The notes under the pieces were generated by a model, which ran no database searches, was not told the DNA's origin, and was given only the letters and a program-made list of their open reading frames with translations. DNA of 64,000 nt. It comes from CAZDGV01 sp964505195 (lineage in GTDB: Bacteria; Bacteroidota; Bacteroidia; Chitinophagales; Chitinophagaceae). Below, piece by piece: positions 8,729 through 18,147 of this stretch. How positions within the stretch are numbered: the stretch's first letter is position 1; each line of letters starts with the position of its first letter. The position numbers and the translations under genes were made by a program. The stretch spans positions 124,001-188,000 of the forward strand of contig CAZDGV010000001.1 of the NCBI GenBank assembly GCA_964505195.1. The letters are read 5' to 3'.

Positions 8729-9223
8729 TTAGTTAAGTTTTACTTCGGTAGCGAGCTGCTGGATATACGCTTCCTGCTCTTTTTTGTTTGATAGTTCGCG
8801 ACGGAGCACTTTTTCACTTACTTCCAATACCAAATTACCTACCTGATTCTTCACTTCGGTGAGCGCAGCCATTTTCTGCTGTTGAATGGCAGCCTGTGCT
8901 TCCACAATGATTTTGTTTGCCTCTGCCTTCGCTTGCTCTTTGGCTTCATTTACAATGCGGTCGCGGGTTTCACGCGCTTCCTTGAGGAGTTGTGCTCTTT
9001 CTTCCCTTGCCTGCGCCAACATGGCTTCATTCTCGTTTTTGAGTGCGGCCATTTCCGACTTCATTTTTTGAGCAGCTTCCAGCGATGCTGCAATTCCTTG
9101 CTCGCGTTCATTCAGTGAAGTTAGAATGGGCACCCATGCAAACTTCTTCAAAATGAAGAATACAATGGAAAATGCAAGCAGTGTCCAAAACAAGAGGCCT
9201 AGGCCGGGTAACAACAAATCCAT
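8729..9223 (-). CDS. atpF: ATP synthase F0 subunit b
   Basis: 164 residues. One N-terminal membrane helix (about 5-27, LLPGLGLLFWTLLAFSIVFF) is followed by a long, Ala/Glu/Lys-rich coiled coil (about 40-150), the peripheral stalk that ties F0 to delta and alpha. The single membrane helix and the length fit bacterial AtpF. It is 82 bp downstream of atpE, with an RNA hairpin in that gap. Confidence 0.95.
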   Translation of the reverse strand: MDLLLPGLGLLFWTLLAFSIVFFILKKFAWVPILTSLNEREQGIAASLEAAQKMKSEMAALKNENEAMLAQAREERAQLLKEARETRDRIVNEAKEQAKAEANKIIVEAQAAIQQQKMAALTEVKNQVGNLVLEVSEKVLRRELSNKKEQEAYIQQLATEVKLN

Positions 9224-9251
9224 ATCAATACATTAAGATGGTTTTTGAAAT

Positions 9252-9286
9252 AACTGCATCCTCCGCCCTTTGCTTTGGATGCAGTT
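9252..9286 (-). other. RNA hairpin between atpE and atpF
   Basis: Perfect 10-bp inverted repeat (arms 9252-9261 and 9277-9286) around a 15-nt loop, in the 82-bp gap of the operon. No U tract follows on the minus strand, so it does not look like a terminator. It could stabilise the atpE end of the mRNA or set relative output, since the c subunit is needed in many copies. Confidence 0.6.
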
Positions 9287-9305
9287 TTCTTTTTACGTGC
9301 AAGGC

Positions 9306-9587
<282 letters not shown>

Positions 9588-10667
9588 TTAGTGGTGATCA
9601 TCATGATGCTCCCCTTCTCTTGCCTGCCCGATGAATACAGCGGTTAGGTTGGTGAAGATGAAAGCCTGGATGAAAGCAACCATTATTTCAATCAGATAAA
9701 TGAATACGGCAAACGCAATCGACAAGGGTGAAAAACCCCAACCGGCTACTGCACTCATTGATCCGAAAATAAAAATCAGTGTTACGAAACTTAAAATGAT
9801 GATGTGCCCTGCTACCATGTTGGCAAACAAACGCACAATCAATGCAAAAGGCTTGGTGAAAACGCCCAACAACTCAACCGGCAACATAATGAAAAGGCGC
9901 ACAGGCGTTGGTACGCCGGGATACCAGAAAATATGCCCCCAGAAATGCTTGTTGGTGCTGAACAGAATTACAAAGAATGAAATCACGCCCATCACCATCG
10001 TGAAAGCAATGTTTCCGGTAACGTTGGCTGAACCGGGGATAAGCCCGAACAAGTTGTTGATCAGAATAAAGAAGAACACCGTGAGCAGATAGGGCAGATA
10101 CTTATTATAGTTATTGCCCAAATTTGGCTTAGCCACTTCGTCGCGCACAAATGTTATCACCGGCTCAATGGCATTCTGAAATCCTTTGGGAGCAGTAGTT
10201 ACACCCTGTCCTTTTTTATAGCGATTTGCAACGCCAATCATCAATACCACCAACAGTGTGAGCGCCAGCAGCATTTGCACAACATTCTTCGTAATGGATA
10301 AATCATACACCTGAATGTCGTGCGCTGTTTCACCGGCTTCATTTACCGCATGTATTTTGCCTTCATGCAGCATATAGCCGCGGTAAGCATCATGGCCGTG
10401 GTGAAATTTGGAAGATAAAAATATATCCAAGCCTCGCTGGGGCGAATAAAGGATTACCGGAAGGGGAACGCTGGCATGAAATTCAGAACCATCCGTTTTG
10501 GCAATCGTAAAAAAGTGGAATTCATGCGCATCCTGAATATGCTCCATGATCACTTTGGCAGGATCCAGTTTCCCACCCCCGCCACCGGCGAACAAAGGAT
10601 GGCTTGCAAGCACCAAAAATGATGTAAAAACGGCTGCCAATAAGGATTTGAAGCTTCTCAGGAACAT
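9588..10667 (-). CDS. atpB: ATP synthase F0 subunit a
   Basis: 359 residues, longer than the roughly 270 of E. coli because of an N-terminal signal-peptide-like segment (about 1-27) and a periplasmic-type domain to about 125, as is common in Bacteroidota. Five to six membrane helices follow. The essential stator Arg is R279 in ALIVRLFANMVAGH. The C-terminus is His-rich (GEHHDDHH). It starts the operon, with a promoter box at 10688-10695. No atpI or atpZ-like gene is found upstream. Confidence 0.96.
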   Translation of the reverse strand: MFLRSFKSLLAAVFTSFLVLASHPLFAGGGGGKLDPAKVIMEHIQDAHEFHFFTIAKTDGSEFHASVPLPVILYSPQRGLDIFLSSKFHHGHDAYRGYMLHEGKIHAVNEAGETAHDIQVYDLSITKNVVQMLLALTLLVVLMIGVANRYKKGQGVTTAPKGFQNAIEPVITFVRDEVAKPNLGNNYNKYLPYLLTVFFFILINNLFGLIPGSANVTGNIAFTMVMGVISFFVILFSTNKHFWGHIFWYPGVPTPVRLFIMLPVELLGVFTKPFALIVRLFANMVAGHIIILSFVTLIFIFGSMSAVAGWGFSPLSIAFAVFIYLIEIMVAFIQAFIFTNLTAVFIGQAREGEHHDDHH

Positions 10668-10687
10668 ACCTCTTCCGAAATTTGGCG

Positions 10688-10695
10688 CAAAGATA
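10688..10695 (-). promoter_or_regulatory. -7 promoter element of the ATP synthase operon
   Basis: TATCTTTG on the minus strand, 20 nt before the atpB start. Confidence 0.65.
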
Positions 10696-10779
10696 AGGCG
10701 GCGGGGCTTTCAAAAAAGGAAAACAGGGTTCAAATGCCTAAAAAAAGTTAAACACAAGGAGGTCTCAAAACTTACCCAT

Positions 10780-12549
10780 TCAGGCGGAAAACTGCATCTG
10801 ATGCAAACGGGCGTAATGACCCCCTGCTGCAAGCAGACTTTCATGGGTGCCGGTTTCTATCATATGCCCTTTTTCTAGCACAATAATCAAGTCTGCTTTC
10901 CGGATGGTAGAAAGGCGATGGGCAATGATAATGGACGTGCGGCCCTGCACCAGGCGGTCGGTTGCCTGCTGTATCAATTGCTCCGTTTCGGTATCCACCG
11001 CCGAGGTGGCTTCATCCATAATAAGAATGGAAGGATTGTACAGCAGGGCGCGAATGAAGGAAAGCAACTGTCGCTGCCCCTGGGAAAGCGTAGCCCCTCG
11101 CTCCATAACATTGAAGTCGTAATTTCCGGGCAACTGCATAATAAATGAATGCAGTCCAATCATTTTGGAGGCCGCTACTACCTGTTCCCTGCTAATTTGG
11201 GGGTTGCGAAGCGTAAGATTATCGGCAATGGATCCGGCAAAAAGAAAAACATCCTGCAGCACCACCCCAATATGACTGCGCAGGGCATCCAAACGGTAAT
11301 CCTCAATCCGCACGCCGTCAACCCTTATTTCACCCTGCTGCACCTGGTATAGGCGATTGATCAAGCTTACAATGGTTGATTTACCGCTACCTGTATGCCC
11401 CACCAGTGCAATGGTTTGTCCCGGTTCCGCCGTGAAAGAAATATCGTGCAGCACTTGTTTATCTGCACTGTAGCCAAAATAAACATGACTGAAAGATAGA
11501 TGCCCCTTCAGTTTTGCAGGGCTATAATCGCCCTGGGTGTGAATGTAATCTTGGTTATCAAGCACTTTGAATACCCTTTCGCTTGCTACCATACCCATTT
11601 GCAGTACATTGAATTTATCTGCAATCACCCGCAAGGGTCTGAAGAGCATGTTTAACAGTAAAATGAATGACATAATCTTGCCTGCCATCACTGCCGCCGC
11701 TGCTTCCGGAAACAAGAATGCTTCGCGCGCAGCGTACCACACCAATATACCCAGCGAAAGTGCAAGAATGATTTCCACCACCGGAAAAAATACGGAATAG
11801 GCAAAAATGGCTCTGATATTGGCATTGCGGTGCTCGCGATTGATGTATTTGAATTTTTCAAGCGCGGGATCTTCCACGGCAAAAGCCTGCACTACCTGCA
11901 TACCCTGGATATGTTCCTGCACAAATGCGTTGAGTGCCGCCACGGCATTGCGCACACGATGAAAAGACTTGTTCACGCTTTCTTTGAAATACCAGGTGGC
12001 CACCAGCAAAAACGGAAATGGAATAATACATACCAATGCCAGCTGCCAGTCGATATAAAACATGGCGAACAACACGGCAACAATGGTGAGTAGATCGGCA
12101 AGCATGGGAATAAACCCTTCTGCAAAAACATCGCTGATGGTTTCAATATCATTCACCGTTCTGGTGGTAAGCGTACCAATGGGTGTTTGATCGTATTGCG
12201 TAAGATTCAGATGCAGTATTTTTTGAAACACCTGCATGCGGAGATCTTTCACCACCGATTGCCCCAACCAGGCGGAATAGTAGGAAAACAAAAAACGAAA
12301 TACTGTTTCGATGATAATGAGCAAAAGCTGAAACAGGGTAATACGGATCAGCATTTCCGTCATGCTGTTTCGGATATAGTCATTCACCGTCAAATTGATG
12401 AAATAGGGCCGTAAAGGCGCCATGGCTGCAAGCAAAATGGCCAGCAATACCGACATGCGGTAGCGTTTCCTATAGGGCGTAACCAAAGCAAGTATGCGCC
12501 GAAGGAGAGAGAAATCAAAAATCTTTTTGGTAGCAGCCTGCTTTTTCAA
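10780..12549 (-). CDS. ABC exporter, fused membrane and ATPase domains (MsbA/MDR type)
   Basis: About 589 residues. Six membrane helices lie in the first 330 residues. The ATPase domain has Walker A VGHTGSGKST, Q-loop VLQDVFLF, signature LSQGQRQL, Walker B SILIMDEATSAVD and H-loop IIAHRLST. These make it a half-size exporter that works as a dimer in the inner membrane, moving lipids or drugs; the substrate is unknown. The start is unclear. The reading frame opens at a TTG at 12570, but that TTG is part of a TAnnTTTG promoter box. The next in-frame start is TTG at 12549 (then KKQAATKKIF), which I use. The ATG at 12560 is out of frame and ends after four codons. Confidence 0.93.
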   Translation of the reverse strand: MKKQAATKKIFDFSLLRRILALVTPYRKRYRMSVLLAILLAAMAPLRPYFINLTVNDYIRNSMTEMLIRITLFQLLLIIIETVFRFLFSYYSAWLGQSVVKDLRMQVFQKILHLNLTQYDQTPIGTLTTRTVNDIETISDVFAEGFIPMLADLLTIVAVLFAMFYIDWQLALVCIIPFPFLLVATWYFKESVNKSFHRVRNAVAALNAFVQEHIQGMQVVQAFAVEDPALEKFKYINREHRNANIRAIFAYSVFFPVVEIILALSLGILVWYAAREAFLFPEAAAAVMAGKIMSFILLLNMLFRPLRVIADKFNVLQMGMVASERVFKVLDNQDYIHTQGDYSPAKLKGHLSFSHVYFGYSADKQVLHDISFTAEPGQTIALVGHTGSGKSTIVSLINRLYQVQQGEIRVDGVRIEDYRLDALRSHIGVVLQDVFLFAGSIADNLTLRNPQISREQVVAASKMIGLHSFIMQLPGNYDFNVMERGATLSQGQRQLLSFIRALLYNPSILIMDEATSAVDTETEQLIQQATDRLVQGRTSIIIAHRLSTIRKADLIIVLEKGHMIETGTHESLLAAGGHYARLHQMQFSA

Positions 12550-12567
12550 ATCCCGTTCATTTGAACG

Positions 12568-12575
12568 CAAAAGTA
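12568..12575 (-). promoter_or_regulatory. -7 promoter element of the ABC exporter
   Basis: TACTTTTG on the minus strand, just after the DUF5690 gene. It overlaps the upstream TTG of the exporter frame and so argues for a later start. Confidence 0.55.
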
Positions 12576-12610
12576 AATGCTTTTAAGTGGGCATTCCAGT
12601 ACCTTTTGTA

Positions 12611-13879
12611 TCAGGCCTCCGCACGATGCTTTCGATGAAAATAGTAGAGCGAAGCGAGGGTTGTTGAAAATCCGGCAACTGCAAAAAAGATCACCGCCTT
12701 GGAGAAAAACGGTACCCATGCAAGTTGAAAACTAAAAAATTCTTTGCTCAACATCACCGCAATGCTGCCGGTATATCCATAAGCATCGGCGATGTAAATT
12801 AAAAACCCCACATTGCCTGCAACACGAAAACTGGCCAGCAAACGCTCGAAAAAAACACTGTTAAACGGAACATAGGCAAGATAAAGCCCTAGTCCCGTCA
12901 GTTGCATCCATGTGCTCCCTGCAATACTGTTTGAAATAAAAAGCAAAGATGAAATACCCGCCATTGCAAATCCCGCTAATATGGCAAGATGGATTAGCCG
13001 GAAAGCAAGCATGTTGTTGCGTACCATTACCAGCATGCCCACTACAATCAAAACAATTAACGAAATCATGGTTTCACTTTGCGTAAATACCGATGCGTTG
13101 CTGCCATAGCCTAGCTCGGTCCACATATTAGCCATGTAATTATCACGGATATCACGGATGATGGTTAAAAACAGATAGGTGATCACTACCAGCACAACAC
13201 CCGGACCAAAGCGCTGTAGAAACTGCTTCCGCATATTGCCATCCATGGGTAATCGTATGGTGCGCTCTTCTACATCCAGCTCGTCGGGAGCGGGTGCGCG
13301 CTCGAGCAGCAAATAAAAAAACAGCAGCGGAATCACAAATACGGCGCCTGTTGCAAAGGGCATCCAGTTTTCGGAAACATGATAGGAAGTCATGAGCCAT
13401 TTTCCTACAGAGCGACTAAAGCCGCCGGCAAAAATGAAACTCACCGCCAGTACCGCACCAATAAAATCGGTTGCTTTTCTTCCTTCCACATAGCTGAACA
13501 CAATTCCCCACATAAAACCCAGCGCAAAGCCATTTGCAAAAAGACAGATCATTCCAAAAGGCGGAGGAATCAATGCAAAAACAAGCAGAGAAAACCAGGC
13601 AACCGAAAGCAGCAGCACAGATGCTTTCCAGCGCTGCATCCGCTGTAACTCGGCAATGACACGAATACCAGCAAATTTGCTGAGCAAATAGCCGATTACC
13701 TGACTGATTATGAGTAAGGTTTGATAGCTGACACCCCAAAACCCAATTCCCTCAAAACTTGCAACGGTAAATGGCTTACGAAATGCAAAAATAGAAGCAT
13801 AGGTGAAAAATACCGTTACTGCAAGGTAACATGCAGCTGCGATGCGTTGGCGATCAAAAAAAGTTGCTGTTGGTTTCAA
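12611..13879 (-). CDS. DUF5690-type multi-pass membrane protein
   Basis: 422 residues, with about twelve hydrophobic segments arranged like a major facilitator protein. It resembles the Bacteroidota DUF5690 family: an N-terminal FAFRKPFTVA after the first helix, GFWGVSYQTLLIISQVIGYLLSKFxG, and a conserved cytoplasmic segment TYLFLTIIRDIRDNY. No transported substrate is established. The start is TTG at 13879; no in-frame ATG lies upstream or within the first helix. It is 33 bp downstream of the clan CD-like gene and may be co-transcribed. Confidence 0.75.
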   Translation of the reverse strand: MKPTATFFDRQRIAAACYLAVTVFFTYASIFAFRKPFTVASFEGIGFWGVSYQTLLIISQVIGYLLSKFAGIRVIAELQRMQRWKASVLLLSVAWFSLLVFALIPPPFGMICLFANGFALGFMWGIVFSYVEGRKATDFIGAVLAVSFIFAGGFSRSVGKWLMTSYHVSENWMPFATGAVFVIPLLFFYLLLERAPAPDELDVEERTIRLPMDGNMRKQFLQRFGPGVVLVVITYLFLTIIRDIRDNYMANMWTELGYGSNASVFTQSETMISLIVLIVVGMLVMVRNNMLAFRLIHLAILAGFAMAGISSLLFISNSIAGSTWMQLTGLGLYLAYVPFNSVFFERLLASFRVAGNVGFLIYIADAYGYTGSIAVMLSKEFFSFQLAWVPFFSKAVIFFAVAGFSTTLASLYYFHRKHRAEA

Positions 13880-13912
13880 TGCCCATGAAGATAAACAACT
13901 TCGCTAAAGACA

Positions 13913-16108
13913 TTACATTTCACCCATGGAACGCCGATACGCTTTGATAAAGATGGCACCCAGATTTTTGTGCGGCGGAATGTACTCATTGAAATACTTG
14001 GAAGCTACTGCATCTGATTTGATATTGCCATAGAGCTGCTGCCACAAGTTCATCCATTCAATATTGCGACCATTCACAATATAATCGTTCAAGATGCGCA
14101 AAATAGGATCATTCACTGTGAACGTACCCACTTGCTTGGTGGATATAATATGCGCATCGTTGTTAATATTGAGCACCCTGCTCAAATTCTGATAACCACC
14201 ACAGGAACCAAGCATCACAATACGGGAAGAAGCCATCATTTGCTGCAAAGTATATTTCAGGTGATAGCTATGCCCCCTATGCACCACAACGGTTGGACGA
14301 AGGTTGTTGGCTTTCAAATAAGCAATCAAATTGGCCTGTGCTGCAGCATCTAAATCCAGTTTGTAGTCGAGCGGAAGGTTTGCATAAATAGTAGTAGGAC
14401 GGCCTTTGAGGGAACGAATGGTAACCCATTCCTTTCCTGTTTCTACCTTCCAGTCGGGCTTATTATTAAACAGGCCCATGAAACTGCGAAACGACATGAT
14501 GCCATCTTCATCGCCATAGAAAAACACCTGCTGCACCACCCTGCCGCTGTCATCTTGCAGTAAGCGTGCATCCAAACTGTAAACAGGTGGTATGCCCAAT
14601 GTGGCGGAAAGATTTACGCTGGAATCGCCGGCGGATCGAAACAACGTATATAAGATATTATAAATCGCCTCGCCTTTTCGGTCTTTCAACTTCTGACTGC
14701 TCTCTAAATTCTGCTCCACCTGACGCATAAGAAAATACTGCAGATCGCGGTTCATAATGCTGCCATAGCTGTCGGCCACATCCACTGCATCTTCTAGTGA
14801 GTTGGTGCGCTGCAAACCGTTTACAAATGCATACATGAGTCGACGATTGTTCAGCTCAGGCATGGTTTGTAAAAAAGGATCCAGGGTATTGTAGTTAGCC
14901 GCCATTTTGATGAATTTTTTGAAACGATCAAAACGAATCGACATTAACAGGGAATCACCGCGGCGACCGGGAAAGCGATCCATCATACGCTTGTACAAAT
15001 TGGTATAAGTACTGGTATAAATCACTTCCTCGGTATTCACAATGAGGTAATAGATTTCCTGCGGGGAAAGATTTTCTGCAATTTTAAAGCGTGTGGCTTC
15101 CGGCGCATCGTGCAGGTCGTTCATCACATTTACAAACACATCCGTTGCCTTCCTCTGCAGCATATCGGTAAGTGCCGAAGCAAGCACAGGAGTGTCGCCT
15201 GATGCAATGCGGCCGTAATAAGCAATCTGTGTTTTTACCAGCAGCTTGTAGTACTGAGGCTCGTTTTCAGTAACTGCCTGTATCTGCGAGCGCTGCATTT
15301 TTCCATTGATCAGCTCATCCAAAAAAGGAAGATACAAAGTGCCGTTGGGCAGACTGCTAAGTTCGGCAATCGTTTTTACCAACACATCTTTGCTGGAGCG
15401 AATCATAATGCCCTCCTTACTCCGAACCGCCTGCGCATAGCTGTATACTTCCATAGGAATTTTCCTGCCTGCCACTGCCAGCAAGCTATCGGCAAAAGCT
15501 TCCCCTTCAAAAGCGGTCATGCCTTTTAAAATTGCTTTTGGATCCAGCGCACATTTTTTTAGAAAAATGATTTTCCTCGCTTCCCTGGCTCCTGCATTAT
15601 CTGAAAAAACATCGGTGATGGCCTCCCCTGCTTCAAAGGAACTTTTAGCTATGATGGGTGCGATGCTGGCGGACTGCATATCGGCGGCCATGCATTTTTG
15701 AAAAAGGTCGAGCAACTCAGGAGCGAAAGATGCGTTCGCACGATGATCGCGCACCATATTGCCATATGCAATCAGTAGCTTTTCAAGCAAAGTGACATAA
15801 CGGATCTTGGCATTGTTTTCAGTATTGGCATCTTTTTCAATACGAAACTGTATTTCATCAACCCTGCGCAGGATCGCATCGGTAATTTGCACGTTCAGAT
15901 CTTCATTAGACGATAAACTGAGCACTTGATTTACTTTCCCATCCAGCTTATCGATGCGCTTTTGTTCTTTATCAAGCCGATCATGAAACATCTGGCGCCG
16001 CAATGGAACTTCCACTTTCATGGTATCGTACACGAGCACCACCTGAGCAAATATACCCTGAGTAAAAAAGAAAAATAATGCGAGTGAAAACAAAATTCTG
16101 CGCGTCAT
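13913..16108 (-). CDS. Exported protein with a putative C-terminal clan CD (caspase-fold) cysteine peptidase domain
   Basis: 731 residues with a signal peptide (about 1-22, TQGIFAQ). Residues 23-500 are mostly helical and I do not recognise them. Residues about 515-700 read as an alpha/beta domain. Its strands are VVQQVFFYGDEDG, then WVTIRS, then PTVVVHRGHSYH, then SRIVMLGSCGG, then AHIISTKQVGT, with helices between. A His at the end of one strand (H610/H613) and a Cys at the end of the next (C636, GSCGG) is the arrangement of caspases, gingipains and legumains. The His-Cys spacing (23-26) is shorter than usual, so activity is uncertain. If real, it acts in the periplasm or outside. A -7 element lies 6 nt upstream. 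Confidence 0.7.
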   Translation of the reverse strand: MTRRILFSLALFFFFTQGIFAQVVLVYDTMKVEVPLRRQMFHDRLDKEQKRIDKLDGKVNQVLSLSSNEDLNVQITDAILRRVDEIQFRIEKDANTENNAKIRYVTLLEKLLIAYGNMVRDHRANASFAPELLDLFQKCMAADMQSASIAPIIAKSSFEAGEAITDVFSDNAGAREARKIIFLKKCALDPKAILKGMTAFEGEAFADSLLAVAGRKIPMEVYSYAQAVRSKEGIMIRSSKDVLVKTIAELSSLPNGTLYLPFLDELINGKMQRSQIQAVTENEPQYYKLLVKTQIAYYGRIASGDTPVLASALTDMLQRKATDVFVNVMNDLHDAPEATRFKIAENLSPQEIYYLIVNTEEVIYTSTYTNLYKRMMDRFPGRRGDSLLMSIRFDRFKKFIKMAANYNTLDPFLQTMPELNNRRLMYAFVNGLQRTNSLEDAVDVADSYGSIMNRDLQYFLMRQVEQNLESSQKLKDRKGEAIYNILYTLFRSAGDSSVNLSATLGIPPVYSLDARLLQDDSGRVVQQVFFYGDEDGIMSFRSFMGLFNNKPDWKVETGKEWVTIRSLKGRPTTIYANLPLDYKLDLDAAAQANLIAYLKANNLRPTVVVHRGHSYHLKYTLQQMMASSRIVMLGSCGGYQNLSRVLNINNDAHIISTKQVGTFTVNDPILRILNDYIVNGRNIEWMNLWQQLYGNIKSDAVASKYFNEYIPPHKNLGAIFIKAYRRSMGEM

Positions 16109-16114
16109 AATCTA

Positions 16115-16122
16115 CAAATTTA
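16115..16122 (-). promoter_or_regulatory. -7 promoter element of the clan CD-like gene
   Basis: TAAATTTG on the minus strand with six bases before the ATG at 16108. Confidence 0.6.
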
Positions 16123-16245
16123 AGCTCAATTACTACATCCTTTTGAAGTCCAGCTTGCTTTGATGCTCAAAGATGTTTGAAAAAACCAGGTTTCTCGTTA
16201 ACAATTATATAATATTCATATGCACAGGTACAGTGCAAGGGGCTT

Positions 16246-16253
16246 TAATTTTG
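16246..16253 (+). promoter_or_regulatory. -7 promoter element of the response regulator gene
   Basis: TAATTTTG, 15 nt before the ATG at 16269. It excludes the in-frame start at 16173. Confidence 0.65.
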
Positions 16254-16268
16254 CTTAACATTCCGTTT

Positions 16269-16949
16269 ATGGATAAAGGCAGGAAAATTCTGATTGCAGA
16301 CGACGAACCGGATATTCTGGAGATCTTGGAGTATAACCTCTCCGGCGAAGGTTACAGCGTGGTGCGTGCAAAAGATGGCAATGAGGCAATTGAACTGGCA
16401 CGCAAGCATCAACCCGACTTAATGATTTTAGATGTGATGATGCCCGGTTTTACGGGCATCGAAGTATGCCAAATCCTTCGCAAAAACTCCGCTTTCAAAG
16501 AAACCTTTATCATTATCCTCACCGCGCTGAATGACGACAGCAGTCATGTGAAAGGCCTCGAATCCGGAGCCGACGACTATTTGAGTAAGCCCATCAGTCC
16601 GAAAGTGCTGATAAGCCGCGTAAACGCCCTTTTCCGCAGAAGTAATCGAACCGATGAAACCAGCATTCGCGTGGGAGAGCTGATCATCGACAAAGAAAAA
16701 TTCAGCATCAATTTCAAAGGCAAGGAAATTACCCTTGCCAAAAAAGAATTTGAGCTGCTGGCATTGCTTGCCTCCAAACCGGGCAGGGTTTTTCTGCGCA
16801 ATGAAATCCTCAGTCAGGTTTGGGGATCTGAGGTGATTGTAGGCGATCGCACCATCGACGTACACATCCGGAAAATCAGACAGAAGCTGGATGCAGACTG
16901 TATCTCCACCGTAAAAGGCGTAGGTTACAAATTCGATCTCACCGGCTGA
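16269..16949 (+). CDS. OmpR/PhoB-family response regulator
   Basis: 226 residues. The receiver domain is 1-120, with acidic pocket D11/D12, phospho-acceptor D55 (MILDVMMPG), T85 and K107. A winged-helix DNA-binding domain spans about 130-226 (LAKKEFELLALLA; VGDRTIDVHIRKIRQKL; VKGVGYKF), as in PhoB and OmpR. Such regulators bind direct repeats as head-to-tail dimers. The ATG at 16269 is chosen because the promoter box sits just before it. The kinase gene begins 25 bp downstream, so the two form a two-component operon. The neighbouring phosphate genes and 11-bp repeats suggest a PhoB role; this is inference. Confidence 0.92.
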   Translation: MDKGRKILIADDEPDILEILEYNLSGEGYSVVRAKDGNEAIELARKHQPDLMILDVMMPGFTGIEVCQILRKNSAFKETFIIILTALNDDSSHVKGLESGADDYLSKPISPKVLISRVNALFRRSNRTDETSIRVGELIIDKEKFSINFKGKEITLAKKEFELLALLASKPGRVFLRNEILSQVWGSEVIVGDRTIDVHIRKIRQKLDADCISTVKGVGYKFDLTG

Positions 16950-16974
16950 TCTGTTTTTTACGGATATTCGCTTC

Positions 16975-18030
16975 ATGTTGGATGCGCGTAATATTACCCC
17001 GCGACAAATTGCCGCCATCAATGCGCTTACGCTTTCGGTAATTGTTGGCATTGCAAGCTTTATTTACACAGGAAATCCATGGATTTCAGCAGTAAGCTTT
17101 GCCTTGCTTTTTCTGCTCTCCTACTTGCTCATCACCTATTTTACGGAACGATTTATTTATCGGCAAATCAAACTCATTTACAAGCTGATTGCGCAAACCA
17201 AAGCCACCAAGCGTGAGTCTTTTTTCTATGAAAATGTACTTCCCGAAAAAAACCTTTCCGAAGTAACCGAAGAAGTGGAACAGTGGGCTGAACAAAAGCG
17301 CTTGGAAATTGATCGCTTGCAGGAAAACGAAAAGTACCGTAAAGAATTTCTGCAAAATCTTTCGCACGAATTGAAGACCCCCATTTTCGCCATTCAGGGT
17401 TATGTGGATACGCTCCTCAGTGGCGCAATGAATAACGAAGAAACCAGAAAGCGTTTTTTACAAAATGCATCACGCAATATCGACCGGCTCGTAAACCTCG
17501 TAGATGACTTGGATGAAATATCCAAATTGGAGAGCGGCGAACAGCTGCTGTATAAAGAGAGTTTTGTTATTCAGGATTTACTTAAAGATGTCTTTGAAGC
17601 ACTCTCGCTCAAAAGTGCAGGCAAACAAATACAAATGCTCCTTAAAAAAGGATCAGAACTGCCGATGACGGTGTATGCCGACAAAGAAAAAATCAGACAA
17701 GTATTGATTAACCTGATCGATAATGCTATCAAATACGGAAAACAAAATGGCACCATTAACTTCAGTGCATATAAAGCAGATGAAAGCAAAATTTTAATCG
17801 AAATCAGCGACGATGGCTCCGGCATCAGCGAAGAACATCTGCCGCGTATTTTTGAACGCTTTTACCGCACCGATCTTGCACGCAGCCGCAAAGAAGGAGG
17901 CAGCGGACTAGGACTTTCTATTTGTAAACATATCATCGAAGCACATGGGGAACACATACATGTGCGCAGCACCCCCGATATTGGCACCACCTTCGGTTTC
18001 CTCTTGCCCGAAAAGGGACCCATCGCCTGA
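16975..18030 (+). CDS. PhoR-type sensor histidine kinase
   Basis: 351 residues. Two membrane helices (about 14-31 and 36-56) are joined by only a few residues, so there is almost no periplasmic sensor domain. The dimerisation box is LQNLSHELKTP with H131. The ATPase domain has the N box NLIDNAIKYG, G1 DDGSGI, F box IFERFYR and G2 GGSGLGLSI. The short N-terminus without a sensor loop resembles PhoR-type kinases, which sense through partner proteins such as the Pst/PhoU complex. It should phosphorylate the regulator encoded just upstream. Confidence 0.92.
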   Translation: MLDARNITPRQIAAINALTLSVIVGIASFIYTGNPWISAVSFALLFLLSYLLITYFTERFIYRQIKLIYKLIAQTKATKRESFFYENVLPEKNLSEVTEEVEQWAEQKRLEIDRLQENEKYRKEFLQNLSHELKTPIFAIQGYVDTLLSGAMNNEETRKRFLQNASRNIDRLVNLVDDLDEISKLESGEQLLYKESFVIQDLLKDVFEALSLKSAGKQIQMLLKKGSELPMTVYADKEKIRQVLINLIDNAIKYGKQNGTINFSAYKADESKILIEISDDGSGISEEHLPRIFERFYRTDLARSRKEGGSGLGLSICKHIIEAHGEHIHVRSTPDIGTTFGFLLPEKGPIA

Positions 18031-18147
18031 TGGCTTGCATAAAAAAACGCCCCCTGAGAACAAGGAGCGGGAGTTAGGAAACTTGCTTAAGGAAAATGTT
18101 CGAGGAATTTCCACCAAAACTATCTGACAGCAATTTGGAACAGCTAC

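Noticed and set aside
16198..16260. TTAAC and TTCAT motifs upstream of the response regulator gene as an autoregulatory PhoB-like box
   Set aside because: Spacings (17, 40 and 10 bp) do not fit the 11-bp phase seen in the three arrays.
16428..17051. 207-codon minus-strand frame over the two-component genes
   Set aside because: Antisense to clear receiver, DNA-binding and kinase domains.
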